IMG/VR virus record: IMGVR_UViG_3300010885_054974 | Coordinates: 1 to 64,000 of that record | Reading direction: 5' to 3' (one strand) | Length of the DNA stretch: 64,000 bases | From: a virus | Shown here: piece after piece, positions 7,209 through 16,207 of the stretch | Layout of the letters: each line of letters starts with the position of its first letter | How positions within the stretch are numbered: position 1 is the stretch's first letter | Notes under the pieces: generated by a model | What the model was told of the DNA's origin: nothing | Seen by the model: the letters and a program-made list of their open reading frames with translations, nothing else | Database searches by the model: none | Position numbers and translations under genes: made by a program

Positions 7209-8268
7209 ATCCTGGTTTTAACTTTGCTATTTGTTGTTGTTGATAATCTGCGTCGGTCCACGCATAATCATATACCGCTTGAATAGGACCTGAGCGCAGT
7301 TGGCCTGCGGTTATACTATAAATGTCAAGATACCGACTCAGTACGGGCCAAATTTCTTTAAAATCTGTAGTACCAAAACTTTTAGCCAATTCAACTTGTC
7401 CCACAGGATGGTATCCATAATTGTATTCTATATCTTCCAAGCTGAAGCGATTGCGTACCAGCCACTCGCGGAAGCCGGACATTTCAGTTGTGTGCCACGG
7501 GTGTGGTCCATTGTACACAACATCTTGTGCCCACTCAATGTCAAATTCGCCCGAATAGTATCTCAAGTGAGTGATGGCGTCACACACAGTTTTGTCTATG
7601 TCTGCGCCCTGTTCATCACGATACACTTCGTACAAGGTCTTGCCTATCTGCGTCCAATGCAAGTACGCTTCGCCAAATCGCCTATCATATCTAGTTTCAT
7701 CAAAGGTTGTTTTATATGCTTCGGGAAAATCTATGCGTTCAGCATTTAAGAATGTGGTAATTTGACTAGGCCGTACCCACTGGGGGTCCTGTGCCTGTTT
7801 GCGTTGACTCAGCATGAGACTTTCGGCTTCGTGACACAGATTGTTTAGTTGACGGATAGAAAACTTGGTGTCGTAGTCGGCTTCTTTGTACCAATCACTC
7901 AATCCCCATACAGTACCTTGCAAGTGTTCAAAGTGATTGTGCAGTTGGTTCATTATGTCTTGATTGGGTTCAAGTCCGGTGCGTAGTGTGTCTATGGCAA
8001 AGTTTTCTTCAATGTGATATCGCTTGTTGAAGAAAGTGTTGATTTGATTCTTGGCCCAGGTGAGTTCTTGGCATATGTAATCCAAGTTGCGAGGACTGTC
8101 GGGAAAACCCAAAAAGCAAAAGTTCTTTTCAAGATATTGATTCTTCAGCAATATTTCTTGTAATGCTCTGTGCCAACGATAGCCCATGGGTGTATCGTAC
8201 ACATCAATGGTATAGGCCAGAGTGTCGCTTTTGTTCAGCGGGTTTCTTAATACTACTTCAACTTTCAT
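7183..8268 (-). CDS. Unrecognised protein (361 aa)
   Basis: I chose the ATG at 8268 because it overlaps the TGA of the preceding small gene in an ATGA; an in-frame ATG two codons earlier (8274) is possible. The protein is soluble, mixed alpha/beta by composition, and rich in Trp, Tyr, Asn and His, with no signal peptide or membrane segment. The start MKVEVVLRNPL and the middle FDETRYDRRFGEAYLHW are distinctive but match no domain I can name. There is no radical SAM, P-loop or glycosyltransferase motif. Its position between the radical SAM cluster and the SGNH genes suggests the same pathway. Confidence 0.75.
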   Translation of the reverse strand: MKVEVVLRNPLNKSDTLAYTIDVYDTPMGYRWHRALQEILLKNQYLEKNFCFLGFPDSPRNLDYICQELTWAKNQINTFFNKRYHIEENFAIDTLRTGLEPNQDIMNQLHNHFEHLQGTVWGLSDWYKEADYDTKFSIRQLNNLCHEAESLMLSQRKQAQDPQWVRPSQITTFLNAERIDFPEAYKTTFDETRYDRRFGEAYLHWTQIGKTLYEVYRDEQGADIDKTVCDAITHLRYYSGEFDIEWAQDVVYNGPHPWHTTEMSGFREWLVRNRFSLEDIEYNYGYHPVGQVELAKSFGTTDFKEIWPVLSRYLDIYSITAGQLRSGPIQAVYDYAWTDADYQQQQIAKLKPGYDYSSRGR

Positions 8269-8480
8269 GGCCATTTAAGTGCCCAGAACATGGCTTTTGC
8301 AGGATCTGGAATTTCCCAATAATGGTTATGCCCACTGTATACAACTGCACCAAAATCATTTTTTATTGTCACAGGTTCGCTTACATGAATAAAATCAGTA
8401 CCAATCTCTCCAATATTGTCTTTGGTCCATTGTTGCCATTCAGTTTGTTTATCATAAGGAATTGTGTGTTCTAATTTCAT
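8265..8480 (-). CDS. Unrecognised small protein (71 aa)
   Basis: The ATG at 8480 overlaps the TGA of the radical SAM gene (ATGA), and the stop at 8265 overlaps the next ATG in the same way, so the gene is translationally coupled on both sides; an upstream ATG at 8495 would add five residues. The product begins MKLEHTIPYDKQTEWQQW and contains a GHNHYWEIPDP segment. No transmembrane segment or known domain is visible. It could be a partner of the adjacent radical SAM enzyme, but there is no recognisable RiPP recognition fold or cysteine-rich core peptide. Confidence 0.65.
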   Translation of the reverse strand: MKLEHTIPYDKQTEWQQWTKDNIGEIGTDFIHVSEPVTIKNDFGAVVYSGHNHYWEIPDPAKAMFWALKWP

Positions 8481-9772
8481 ATCGACATCCACCATTTGAG
8501 TACATCAGGACGGGCACTGAGTATGTCAGTCATTGTCACACTCTGTGTTCTGATCTGCTCTAATTTTAACACACGAGCCTTGCCACGAGCAACTGCTTCG
8601 GCATATTCTTTTGGCCATTGTTCTGCAAAAGTGGGTCTAGTTTTTAGCTGGACAAGTATATCCCGCAAGGCGCCGCCAGAATGTTGCATCTGGTTGGTAA
8701 TCTCATCTACCCAAGGATGTAGTATTTCCCTGGGTAGTGCAAGGGGTGACATAACTATGTCCGGACTAAAACTAAAAATTACTTTGGCAAGGACTTCGAC
8801 TCCGAATCGCTGTGCAAGTTGTTCAATGCGTGTAATTTCGAACATTCCGGGCAAAGTGAGCGTGAAGTCAATTCTGACTTGACGATTGTTACGTCTGATC
8901 TCAACTGCCTTACTGAAATTTTCAAGCCACCGAGGATAGCTAAGACCAGTTCTAATGTACTCGCCAATCTGTTCCGTGCCATCAAGGCTTGCACATATCT
9001 GCCAATCGCGAATCCTACTGAGAATATCCCTATACAGATTGATACCTTTGTAATCAACTCTAGATAAGTTGGTGTTATAACGAGCGTAAACATTGTGACC
9101 ATCTCCTAATTCTATTATACGGGTCATGTATCTCCAATGTTGCTCGTACATCAGGGGCTCGCCACCAACCCAATATACTTCCTCAACACGGTGTTCCTCG
9201 ACAGCTTTTTCAAATTCCCATTCTATCTGTCGTTGCTGAAAACCTTCTATGTCTTTCTTAATCTCGGGTCGCATCCAGTTGTTCTTTGGATTAGCCCAAT
9301 CGATCATGCCGTGTTGCCGTTGCTCAGTTTCCCAAGCACTGGACAGCATGTCTCCGCACATACGGCATTTAAAGTTGCACAGGTTGCTAAATCTGTAATC
9401 CCACGATACCGGAAGCATGGTTGTACTGCCGTCCTCGGCGGTATTTTCCATGGCTTCGTTGTACTTATGTTCAAACAGCTGATTGAAATAGCTACGGTAA
9501 ACAGAAGTATTCAACAGTCTATCATTGCATACTTCGCACTCAGGCAGTGTTTCCCCGGCCATCATGCGTTTTCGCACACTCCGCATATGGTCACTATTCC
9601 AATGTTCATCTAGCGTGATAGGGATATAACGCCCAGTGCCAGCCTCGGTATCAATGTACTGTTGAAAGTTCTGTGCAGGCTCGCGACTTGCACAGCACAT
9701 TCTGCGTTCAGTTTGCGGGCTTAGATATGTGTGCGTCCAGGGCGCCATGCATAAGGTATCAGGTTTTGTCAT
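8477..9772 (-). CDS. Twitch-domain radical SAM protein
   Basis: 431 residues from the ATG at 9772 (a 13-codon upstream extension to 9811 is less likely because it lies within the previous gene). An N-terminal auxiliary-cluster segment has C-MAPW at about 8 and a CC pair near 25, the pattern of twitch/SPASM proteins. Then comes the radical SAM motif CNFKCRMC (C132, C136, C139), which binds the 4Fe-4S cluster that cleaves S-adenosylmethionine. A GGEPLMYE segment follows as the SAM-contacting GGE motif. The substrate is unknown. It overlaps its neighbours at both ends and belongs to a run of four such genes. Confidence 0.88.
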   Translation of the reverse strand: MTKPDTLCMAPWTHTYLSPQTERRMCCASREPAQNFQQYIDTEAGTGRYIPITLDEHWNSDHMRSVRKRMMAGETLPECEVCNDRLLNTSVYRSYFNQLFEHKYNEAMENTAEDGSTTMLPVSWDYRFSNLCNFKCRMCGDMLSSAWETEQRQHGMIDWANPKNNWMRPEIKKDIEGFQQRQIEWEFEKAVEEHRVEEVYWVGGEPLMYEQHWRYMTRIIELGDGHNVYARYNTNLSRVDYKGINLYRDILSRIRDWQICASLDGTEQIGEYIRTGLSYPRWLENFSKAVEIRRNNRQVRIDFTLTLPGMFEITRIEQLAQRFGVEVLAKVIFSFSPDIVMSPLALPREILHPWVDEITNQMQHSGGALRDILVQLKTRPTFAEQWPKEYAEAVARGKARVLKLEQIRTQSVTMTDILSARPDVLKWWMSI

Positions 9773-12284
9773 AGCCCATTGCACGAGCAATATCAGTGTG
9801 TGTACGAGCAAAGTCTTCGCCTCGATAACGATCCGTGCGTTGCATTTCTTTCAAAAACTGTGCGTTATCCCGTGTTTCGCCGTTTTTAATAAACTGTATA
9901 ATACGATCTATTTCCTTGCGATGGCGTGGAATAAAGTCACCGTCGGTTAGTCGGTCAATTACCAATGCTTTTGCTTCTTCAGTCATTGAACCAATGTTCA
10001 TGTGCTTGGGGTCATGCATCATGTTGAAATAATCGTAGTCAAAGTTTTGTAGGATTACCCACTTACATAGGTCTTCCAAGTACAACACATTCTGCACATT
10101 GATGGTCATGCATACCTGTGTGCGTAATCGGGGCCACGCCTGTTTCATAGCATGGAAGCGTTGAATGTTGGCTTCTACTTCGGTCCATCGAGCACCCGAC
10201 CGTTCAAATTCAAAACGCTCACCCACATTATCAATACTGAATGCAATTTCCACCTTGCGGAACTGTTTCCATGTATCAATGAATTCTTCTGGGAAATGTG
10301 TACCATTGGTATTGTAATGAATTTCGATGTTGTCAGCATAACCGTTGTCTGCGGCAAACTTCAACAGGTCAAAGTGTTCTTGAATCATAAACGGTTCGCC
10401 GCCGGTGAATTCAAAGTATTTGACATGTGGCAGTATGGTTTTCAAGTCCTCCCAAAAGCGCGGACTATTTTCGTTGCGTGGCCAGTTGCCTTGCTTGAGC
10501 CATGTGTAGGCAATATGTTTCTTAGGGTCGCCGCCCCAGTCTTTGACATATTCCATTTCTTCCGGCACCCATTTGCTACTTGACCACGAGCCACAGATGC
10601 GGCATTTCAAATTGCAGATGTTGCCCAGCTTCAGGTCCAAGAACCATAACTGATTGGGTTTATCATTCTCCCAATCTACTTCTGCATAGCGTTCTTTGAA
10701 TCGGGTTAATGTGTGTAGTCGCTTGCTGGTACGACCTGCATCTTCTTCTTCCCAACAACGAGTACAAGTGGCGGGCTTTTTACCCTCGCGGAAACTTTTG
10801 CGTAGATCCTGCATATATTTGCTGTTGTAAATTTCCGTCACAGTATGCCGGTTCATGTCATACTTTTCGCCCGACTCATCCACAATCTCATCTGTGGCCA
10901 AACAGCAGGGGCGGGCCGATCCAACAGGACTGGTTTCAATGCTGACCCAAGGCAACATGCACATGGTCTGTGGCAACTTGTAGTTTTTCATTTCCACCAA
11001 CTCAGGGAAAGTTTCAAAGAAGTTTTCTTCGCGCACCTTGTCAATGAGTTCGTTAACTTTGAAAAAGTCCGGCAAGTAGGCTGTGCTGTCATTGTGTTCC
11101 ATGAAGTTCAACACACCTTTGTAGCCACTTGTGGCACGAGTCAAGGTATCTAGGGGTTCCAACCATTCCAAATGTTCTTCAATGCGGTCACGAGCACGAC
11201 GCTTCAGATTGGGTGGTAGTGCATCTACACGATATCGCAAGGGGTGTTGCAACATGTTGATGTTCCAATCCATTGGACGCAATAAGCCCAAGTCAACCCA
11301 TTCGCGATGGAAGTCCGGAATGTGTATCACATTCATCAGACTCACTGTTGAGCTCACATAGAAGTCTACATTGGGACATACCTTCAACATGCGCTCACGG
11401 TTCTCTACTGTTTGACGCCAGTCCTGTCCCTTACGCATGTATTCACCACGATGGTAACTGGCATCCAAGCTGGCGCCCACACTTACACAGTCAAACAGTT
11501 TCCAAAGTTCCATTACATCTTGGTCTTTGAATTTCATTTCCGAGAAGTTAGTATTGTATATCAGGCGCACATGAAACATTTCACGGTCAACCAGTTCGCG
11601 TAGCACACGATAGTGTTCTTCCATGATTAGAGGTTCGCCACCGGCCCAGTAGATTTGTTCAAGATGCGGAATATGCTCTTGCATTTGATTCCACATGTCT
11701 TCTTTGTTCTTGCCCGCAAACATGATCTGTGGATGTTGTGGATTCCAGCCAGCGGCTTTTTCATCACGATACCAACTTGAACTAAACAGGCTACCGCAAC
11801 TACGGCAACTGAAGTTACAGATGTTTGAAAAGCGCACATCATAGTAGCGCAGTTTGAAATCATTAAGACTACCGTCGGCATTGGTTTCATCCACCAGATT
11901 GATCAGGTGCCCAAAGTTTTTGTTTGAGCTGTTACGCATACTGAACAACTCACTGCGTTCTTGCTCCACGCACTTGGTACATTCTTTGCAGGGTTTGTCC
12001 TGCATCATGTTCAAACGCATTTGTTTCAATGGATCTTGATTCCAAATCTCTTTCATGGTGTGCGTTTTAAGATTGCCCACTGAATGATCAGGGTCACCCA
12101 AACAGCAGGGATATGCACGACCATCAGGAAAGGCATGCATATGGATCCACGGAATCATACAGAAGTTATCGGTCTTGATCAAACGGTCCCATTGGTCAGG
12201 ACGCATTTCTTCTTGTTTCATGTACACCGGCATACGGGCACCGTAGTTGTAATTTTCGTAATAGTTGTCTAGTTTGTCAGTCAT
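9759..12284 (-). CDS. Tandem double twitch/radical SAM protein
   Basis: About 841 residues from the ATG at 12284, which overlaps the stop of the previous gene in an ATGA (a start at 12299 is also open). The protein contains two complete units in line. Unit 1 has CMIPW (from C42), a CC pair near 60, CKECTKC near 99-105 and radical SAM CNFSCRSC (C156, C160, C163) with AGGEPL. Unit 2 has CMLPW, a CC pair, CTRC and CNLKCRIC (C557, C561, C564) with TGGEPF. Both halves therefore keep the cluster ligands and should bind SAM independently. The fusion looks like an internal duplication followed by divergence. Substrates are unknown. Confidence 0.88.
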   Translation of the reverse strand: MTDKLDNYYENYNYGARMPVYMKQEEMRPDQWDRLIKTDNFCMIPWIHMHAFPDGRAYPCCLGDPDHSVGNLKTHTMKEIWNQDPLKQMRLNMMQDKPCKECTKCVEQERSELFSMRNSSNKNFGHLINLVDETNADGSLNDFKLRYYDVRFSNICNFSCRSCGSLFSSSWYRDEKAAGWNPQHPQIMFAGKNKEDMWNQMQEHIPHLEQIYWAGGEPLIMEEHYRVLRELVDREMFHVRLIYNTNFSEMKFKDQDVMELWKLFDCVSVGASLDASYHRGEYMRKGQDWRQTVENRERMLKVCPNVDFYVSSTVSLMNVIHIPDFHREWVDLGLLRPMDWNINMLQHPLRYRVDALPPNLKRRARDRIEEHLEWLEPLDTLTRATSGYKGVLNFMEHNDSTAYLPDFFKVNELIDKVREENFFETFPELVEMKNYKLPQTMCMLPWVSIETSPVGSARPCCLATDEIVDESGEKYDMNRHTVTEIYNSKYMQDLRKSFREGKKPATCTRCWEEEDAGRTSKRLHTLTRFKERYAEVDWENDKPNQLWFLDLKLGNICNLKCRICGSWSSSKWVPEEMEYVKDWGGDPKKHIAYTWLKQGNWPRNENSPRFWEDLKTILPHVKYFEFTGGEPFMIQEHFDLLKFAADNGYADNIEIHYNTNGTHFPEEFIDTWKQFRKVEIAFSIDNVGERFEFERSGARWTEVEANIQRFHAMKQAWPRLRTQVCMTINVQNVLYLEDLCKWVILQNFDYDYFNMMHDPKHMNIGSMTEEAKALVIDRLTDGDFIPRHRKEIDRIIQFIKNGETRDNAQFLKEMQRTDRYRGEDFARTHTDIARAMGYDKT

Positions 12285-13642
12285 AGTGTGTTGTACCAAT
12301 CTGCTAGTGCAGGGAATGTTTCTGCAAAGTTTTTGTTTCGACGCTGGTCGTACTGTGTGTAGAAGTTTTTAAAGTCACGCTGTAGTGTGATCTGTTCCAT
12401 TGCTTCTGTATGCGGTTTCAATACCACATCAATGTAGTCAAGTAATCTGTCAAGTTGGTTCTTTTCAAATTCGTGCATCAAGTCAAATCTATGCCAGTCG
12501 TTGGCAAATCGATATAATTTGCCAGCATATTGCTGTCTAATGTCGTTTGGGAAAATTGTAAGTGATTGAAAACTTGGAAAGCGTAATATATTTAGCGAGA
12601 AGTTGATGGAGTCCCGACCGTATTGCAATTTCCAGTTCATAACCATGTCCAAGAAGCTGTCTAAACTATCTAAACACAATGCGTTAACGGTACACATAAC
12701 ATGCAGGCCACGGAACCGGCCCGAATCCAGCAAGCGTTCCACATTGTTGGCCCAATCGTCAAATACCAGTCCATCGCGAATATATTCGGCCTGTAGGCCC
12801 ACGGCCTCGTTACTGGTATACAAGTCAACTTCAACACCGTCAACGGCCGCTAGTAAACGGTCAATGTCAACCGCGGTGCCCAAGTTGCTGTTGATGGCAA
12901 GTCGGGTAGTACTCTTGCCCTTGTTGGTTTTAAACCAATCAATTAACTTCCAAGTCTCTGCCGACATTAGTGGCTCGCCTCCAGTGATGCGTAGTTCCTT
13001 TAAGGTTCTGTGGAGGTCCGACTCCCACCAGGCGTGGAATGCTTCCACATAAGGATTAGTCTCACCGAACTTATACAGTTGACTACTATCGTGAGCGTGA
13101 GTAAAATGGTTCCTACCGTCACTAACCAAGTTGGTGTAGGGTCCATGTTGCTTAATGTCTTTAACCCAAGTGCTACTAAAAGCGGGGTTGCAGTAAGAAC
13201 AAGCAAACTGGCAAGTGCGATCAAATGCAATTTCCAATGTTTGAAGATCGAAATCTTCACTGGCAGGTGTTCTGTGTGCATGGGCCAAATCCTCATCTGA
13301 ATAAATTACTGTTTTGTATACACGATCACTTATAGCGGCGGGAAAAGGATCTGTATGCATGTCTTCAATCTTCCAACAATATTCGCACCCTGCAGGGCGT
13401 TCACCCTTTTGCATTTGTTCACGCTCCATTTTTTTCTTTTGCGTGTTGTGAATTGCCTTGGGATTGATTCGAATTGCATCTAGGTCAATGGCGTGTGGCA
13501 GAGGATGATGACAACTTGTGGTCTGTCCCGATCCTAACCATATGGTGGCATTGTACCATTTGGCTCCACAGAAGCTGGCTGACTTGATGTCAATTACCCT
13601 GTGTTTGTATTCAAAATCTGTTTCGTTAGCTATTTTGGGCAT
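12281..13642 (-). CDS. Radical SAM protein with N-terminal Cys-rich segment
   Basis: 453 residues. The radical SAM motif is CQFACSYC (C144, C148, C151), followed by RITGGEPLM as the GGE motif. Before it lie C25 (FCGAKW), C44 (SCHH) and a CEYC at 86-89, a variant of the twitch-type auxiliary-cluster segment in which the usual CC pair is replaced by C-H-H. The ending FAETFPALADWYN resembles that of the next gene (FEETFPQMTEFW), showing the two are related. It overlaps the following double radical SAM gene by ATGA. Substrate unknown. Confidence 0.87.
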   Translation of the reverse strand: MPKIANETDFEYKHRVIDIKSASFCGAKWYNATIWLGSGQTTSCHHPLPHAIDLDAIRINPKAIHNTQKKKMEREQMQKGERPAGCEYCWKIEDMHTDPFPAAISDRVYKTVIYSDEDLAHAHRTPASEDFDLQTLEIAFDRTCQFACSYCNPAFSSTWVKDIKQHGPYTNLVSDGRNHFTHAHDSSQLYKFGETNPYVEAFHAWWESDLHRTLKELRITGGEPLMSAETWKLIDWFKTNKGKSTTRLAINSNLGTAVDIDRLLAAVDGVEVDLYTSNEAVGLQAEYIRDGLVFDDWANNVERLLDSGRFRGLHVMCTVNALCLDSLDSFLDMVMNWKLQYGRDSINFSLNILRFPSFQSLTIFPNDIRQQYAGKLYRFANDWHRFDLMHEFEKNQLDRLLDYIDVVLKPHTEAMEQITLQRDFKNFYTQYDQRRNKNFAETFPALADWYNTL

Positions 13643-15011
13643 GATATCTACATTCTTTCCAAAATTCCGTCATCTGCGGAAATGTTTCTTCAAAATTGGT
13701 ATGTCGACGCTTGTCGTGTTCATTGAAGAAACGATAAAAGTCTGCTCGTTGCATTTTAACATAATCGGCGTCCAGACTGCGACCTTCCTCCATCCAGGCT
13801 ATGTCACGACGCATACGCTGTACTTCGTAGTCTTTGAATCCTTGGAATGGCTGTTCCGACCGTTCTAGATTCAACTCCATCCAATCGGCCACACGCTCCA
13901 ATTGGCGCACATACACAGCCGGTAGTATTTGTAAACTCTGCCATCGAGGTGTGCGTAGCAATGGTGTGTCGAACCACACACGCTGATATGTTGTGCTATG
14001 GTTCTTACGCAACCGTAGTATCCAGTCCAATTGTTGCTGTAGGCCCAACACACTGAGATTATTCATAGTAATAATAAATGTCAAGCTGTTACGATATGGA
14101 ATTTCTCTCAAGAACATGTTGACATTTTCAACCACACGATTGTAGTTTAATCCGTGTCTGATGTATTCGGCATGAGCATAGTTGCCCGAGTCTAGACTAA
14201 CATACTGCATGAAGTGTTCAATTTGTGTGTTACACAACTGCTTGACATAGCCAAGATATTTGTCCATCAAGGCATCTTCTACGCTGAAGTTGCTGGTAAC
14301 ATCTAAGTGCAGTTCTGGATTGGGCATGGCCAACACATAGTCGAATACTTTGTATGTGTTACGATCCATCAAGGGCTCGCCACCGGTCATTCTAAAGTGT
14401 TTTAGTTTGGGGTACAGCTCGGGCCACCATTCCCAAAATGCATCTACATAAGGGTTGGGCTGGGAATGTGGTATAGGACGGCGGCTACCAACAAAGTGAG
14501 CAGGATCATTATGAACAACACTAGTAGGATATCCCCCAAACTTATCAACTTCTGCTTGCCACGAACTACTAAACTGGGGGCTACAATAACTACACTTAAG
14601 ATTACAAGCATGATTGAAATTGACTTCCACATAACTAGGAACAACATCTTCTTCTCCTGAGGAATTTCGTATAGCATCAAAATGTTCTACAGCCCACTTC
14701 TCGCCTGATCGATAGTGTCTATCACTGAGTTGATCGTGCTTTTCTATGTTCCAGCAGTAACTACACTCAGCGGGTTTTTCGTTACGGATCATGATCTTCC
14801 GCTGTTCTTTTTTGTAAGCGGTGTTGTGTAGTGCGCCGGGATTTGCTTTTAATGGCTCAACATCTATGTGATGCAGAGGCGGGTGGTAACAACTGTTGTT
14901 GAGACCTGTGGGCAAGTGTAGGCTAACCTGTTGCCACTTGGCAAGGCAAAGTGCAGGGCCTAATTGTTCTCGCATCTGCTCGGCCGCAGACATGAAGTCA
15001 CTTTTACTCAC
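13626..15011 (-). CDS. Radical SAM protein with N-terminal Cys-rich segment
   Basis: 461 residues from a GTG at 15011 that overlaps the end of the upstream gene. The motif CNLKCSYC (C136, C140, C143) is followed by RMTGGEPLMD. Upstream cysteines C22 (LCLAKW), C41 (SCYHP) and the CSYC at 83-86 match the arrangement in the 12281-13642 gene. Shared blocks such as ALHNT, the Glu-Lys-Pro before the CxxC and the HACNLKCSYC region show these two genes are paralogues. The first gene of the four in transcription order. Substrate unknown; the N-terminal cysteines probably carry an additional Fe-S cluster (inference). Confidence 0.87.
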   Translation of the reverse strand: MSKSDFMSAAEQMREQLGPALCLAKWQQVSLHLPTGLNNSCYHPPLHHIDVEPLKANPGALHNTAYKKEQRKIMIRNEKPAECSYCWNIEKHDQLSDRHYRSGEKWAVEHFDAIRNSSGEEDVVPSYVEVNFNHACNLKCSYCSPQFSSSWQAEVDKFGGYPTSVVHNDPAHFVGSRRPIPHSQPNPYVDAFWEWWPELYPKLKHFRMTGGEPLMDRNTYKVFDYVLAMPNPELHLDVTSNFSVEDALMDKYLGYVKQLCNTQIEHFMQYVSLDSGNYAHAEYIRHGLNYNRVVENVNMFLREIPYRNSLTFIITMNNLSVLGLQQQLDWILRLRKNHSTTYQRVWFDTPLLRTPRWQSLQILPAVYVRQLERVADWMELNLERSEQPFQGFKDYEVQRMRRDIAWMEEGRSLDADYVKMQRADFYRFFNEHDKRRHTNFEETFPQMTEFWKECRYHAQNS

Positions 15012-15903
15012 GAACCATTGGTCCTTTATTTTTAAACTGACTCATGTAATGGTGTTTGAAGAAACGGCTTTCCACTGGATCCATGTCCACAATAGGCAAG
15101 CCCAATCGTCGACATAAGTGGTCTCCGTAACTGTGTGCGTCCTCAACTACATCAGTATACTTTACTTCTGTGTCCCAGATCTCCTGTAGTGCATCAAAAC
15201 TCTGCACTTCGGTATAGTCCCAGGCAGTCAACATGGTTTTGTATGTGCCGTGTCGTGCGCCCATGATGGCCCAAGCACCATTTTCGTTGTCTGCACCTAC
15301 ACTCTGCCAAATACACAGGTTGTCGTAATTACGATTGTTCACACGGCTTTCAAACTCGGACAAACTAGGACGAACTCCACGATCCAAGCTCATCTTGACG
15401 CCTTCTCTGAATCCGGCTCGCCAGGCTTGAAATGGAGTGGCATCGGGATAGGTAGTTGAGTAGCAGTCATGCATGGCCCAGTAGCGGGGATAGAAACAAA
15501 ATTCTACATCATTTTCTGCTTGGCCATCTGTGGCTTCATGTGTTCGCATGGCGTAAACAAATTCTTTTGTCCACGAACTCATGCCGCCATTGCCGTACAT
15601 CAGGCCATTGATGCTGTTACGGGCTCGCCAACGAAATACACAATCACGATTGGTGTTAGTTAGCTCTAGCTGAAGATTGAAAAAACTGCTGTCAGGAATA
15701 TTATCGCCGTCGATAAGGATAAACCTATCAGTATCGCTAATATCTGCACACGCTTTATGTGCGGCATCGCTTCCCTTAACACCGTCCACACGCTTTGCCC
15801 ACGGTACAAGATTTTGAATTTGTACCCAGAATTCTTCTCGTCGAGGTTCATCATAAGTTAGGTATATGCAATCTAAGTCTGCTACATCAACTAATTCGGT
15901 CAT
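15004..15903 (-). CDS. GT-A-like glycosyltransferase family protein
   Basis: 299 residues starting with MTELVDVADLDCIYLTYDEP. A PWAKRVDGVKG segment leads to ILIDGDNI with DGDN at 65-68, which fits the metal- and nucleotide-sugar-binding DxD of GT-A transferases. The same opening module occurs repeatedly in the gene at 1-1968. The C-terminal half, with YGNGGMSSW and a W-AGFREG-K helix, is characteristic of this phage family, which I know only as putative glycosyltransferases. It overlaps both neighbours (8 bases downstream, 17 upstream) and directly precedes the radical SAM cluster. Confidence 0.65.
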   Translation of the reverse strand: MTELVDVADLDCIYLTYDEPRREEFWVQIQNLVPWAKRVDGVKGSDAAHKACADISDTDRFILIDGDNIPDSSFFNLQLELTNTNRDCVFRWRARNSINGLMYGNGGMSSWTKEFVYAMRTHEATDGQAENDVEFCFYPRYWAMHDCYSTTYPDATPFQAWRAGFREGVKMSLDRGVRPSLSEFESRVNNRNYDNLCIWQSVGADNENGAWAIMGARHGTYKTMLTAWDYTEVQSFDALQEIWDTEVKYTDVVEDAHSYGDHLCRRLGLPIVDMDPVESRFFKHHYMSQFKNKGPMVRE

Positions 15904-16207
15904 AGTGTTCTATTTCTTCGTAATGATCATTTTCCAGCACAAGACTGGCGTGTCCTCGTACTACAGCCACACCAGAATTACTTCTCTTTAATTGTACATG
16001 AAAATGGTCGCTGGTGTCAACTACAATCTTGCCATTTGTCACACGCACATTGTAGTTTGGTCGTTCGTACTGCTCTCGAGTGATAACAATGTAATTGCCC
16101 ACTGGGTAATCGTGGCTTGCCATGGCAACGGGCCGGCCTTGAGCATCGTAGTACAAACGATATTCTATTTGTTGTTTAGGAAATGGTAGGTATAACTCGT
16201 CGCTCAT
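15887..16207 (-). CDS. Unrecognised small protein (106 aa)
   Basis: Start taken at the ATG at 16207 (MSDELYLPF); an ATG three codons earlier is possible. The product appears rich in beta strands (YRLYYDAQGRPVAM, GNYIVITREQYE, VRVTNGKIVVDT), with no membrane segment or signal. No domain is recognised. It overlaps the flanking glycosyltransferase-like genes by 17 and 32 bases, so it is cotranscribed and probably co-translated with them. Confidence 0.65.
   Translation of the reverse strand: MSDELYLPFPKQQIEYRLYYDAQGRPVAMASHDYPVGNYIVITREQYERPNYNVRVTNGKIVVDTSDHFHVQLKRSNSGVAVVRGHASLVLENDHYEEIEHYDRIS

Noticed and set aside
9773-9811. Longer N-terminus for the radical SAM gene ending at 8477
   Set aside because: The extra codons lie inside the upstream gene, and the ATG at 9772 directly precedes the conserved CMAPW segment.
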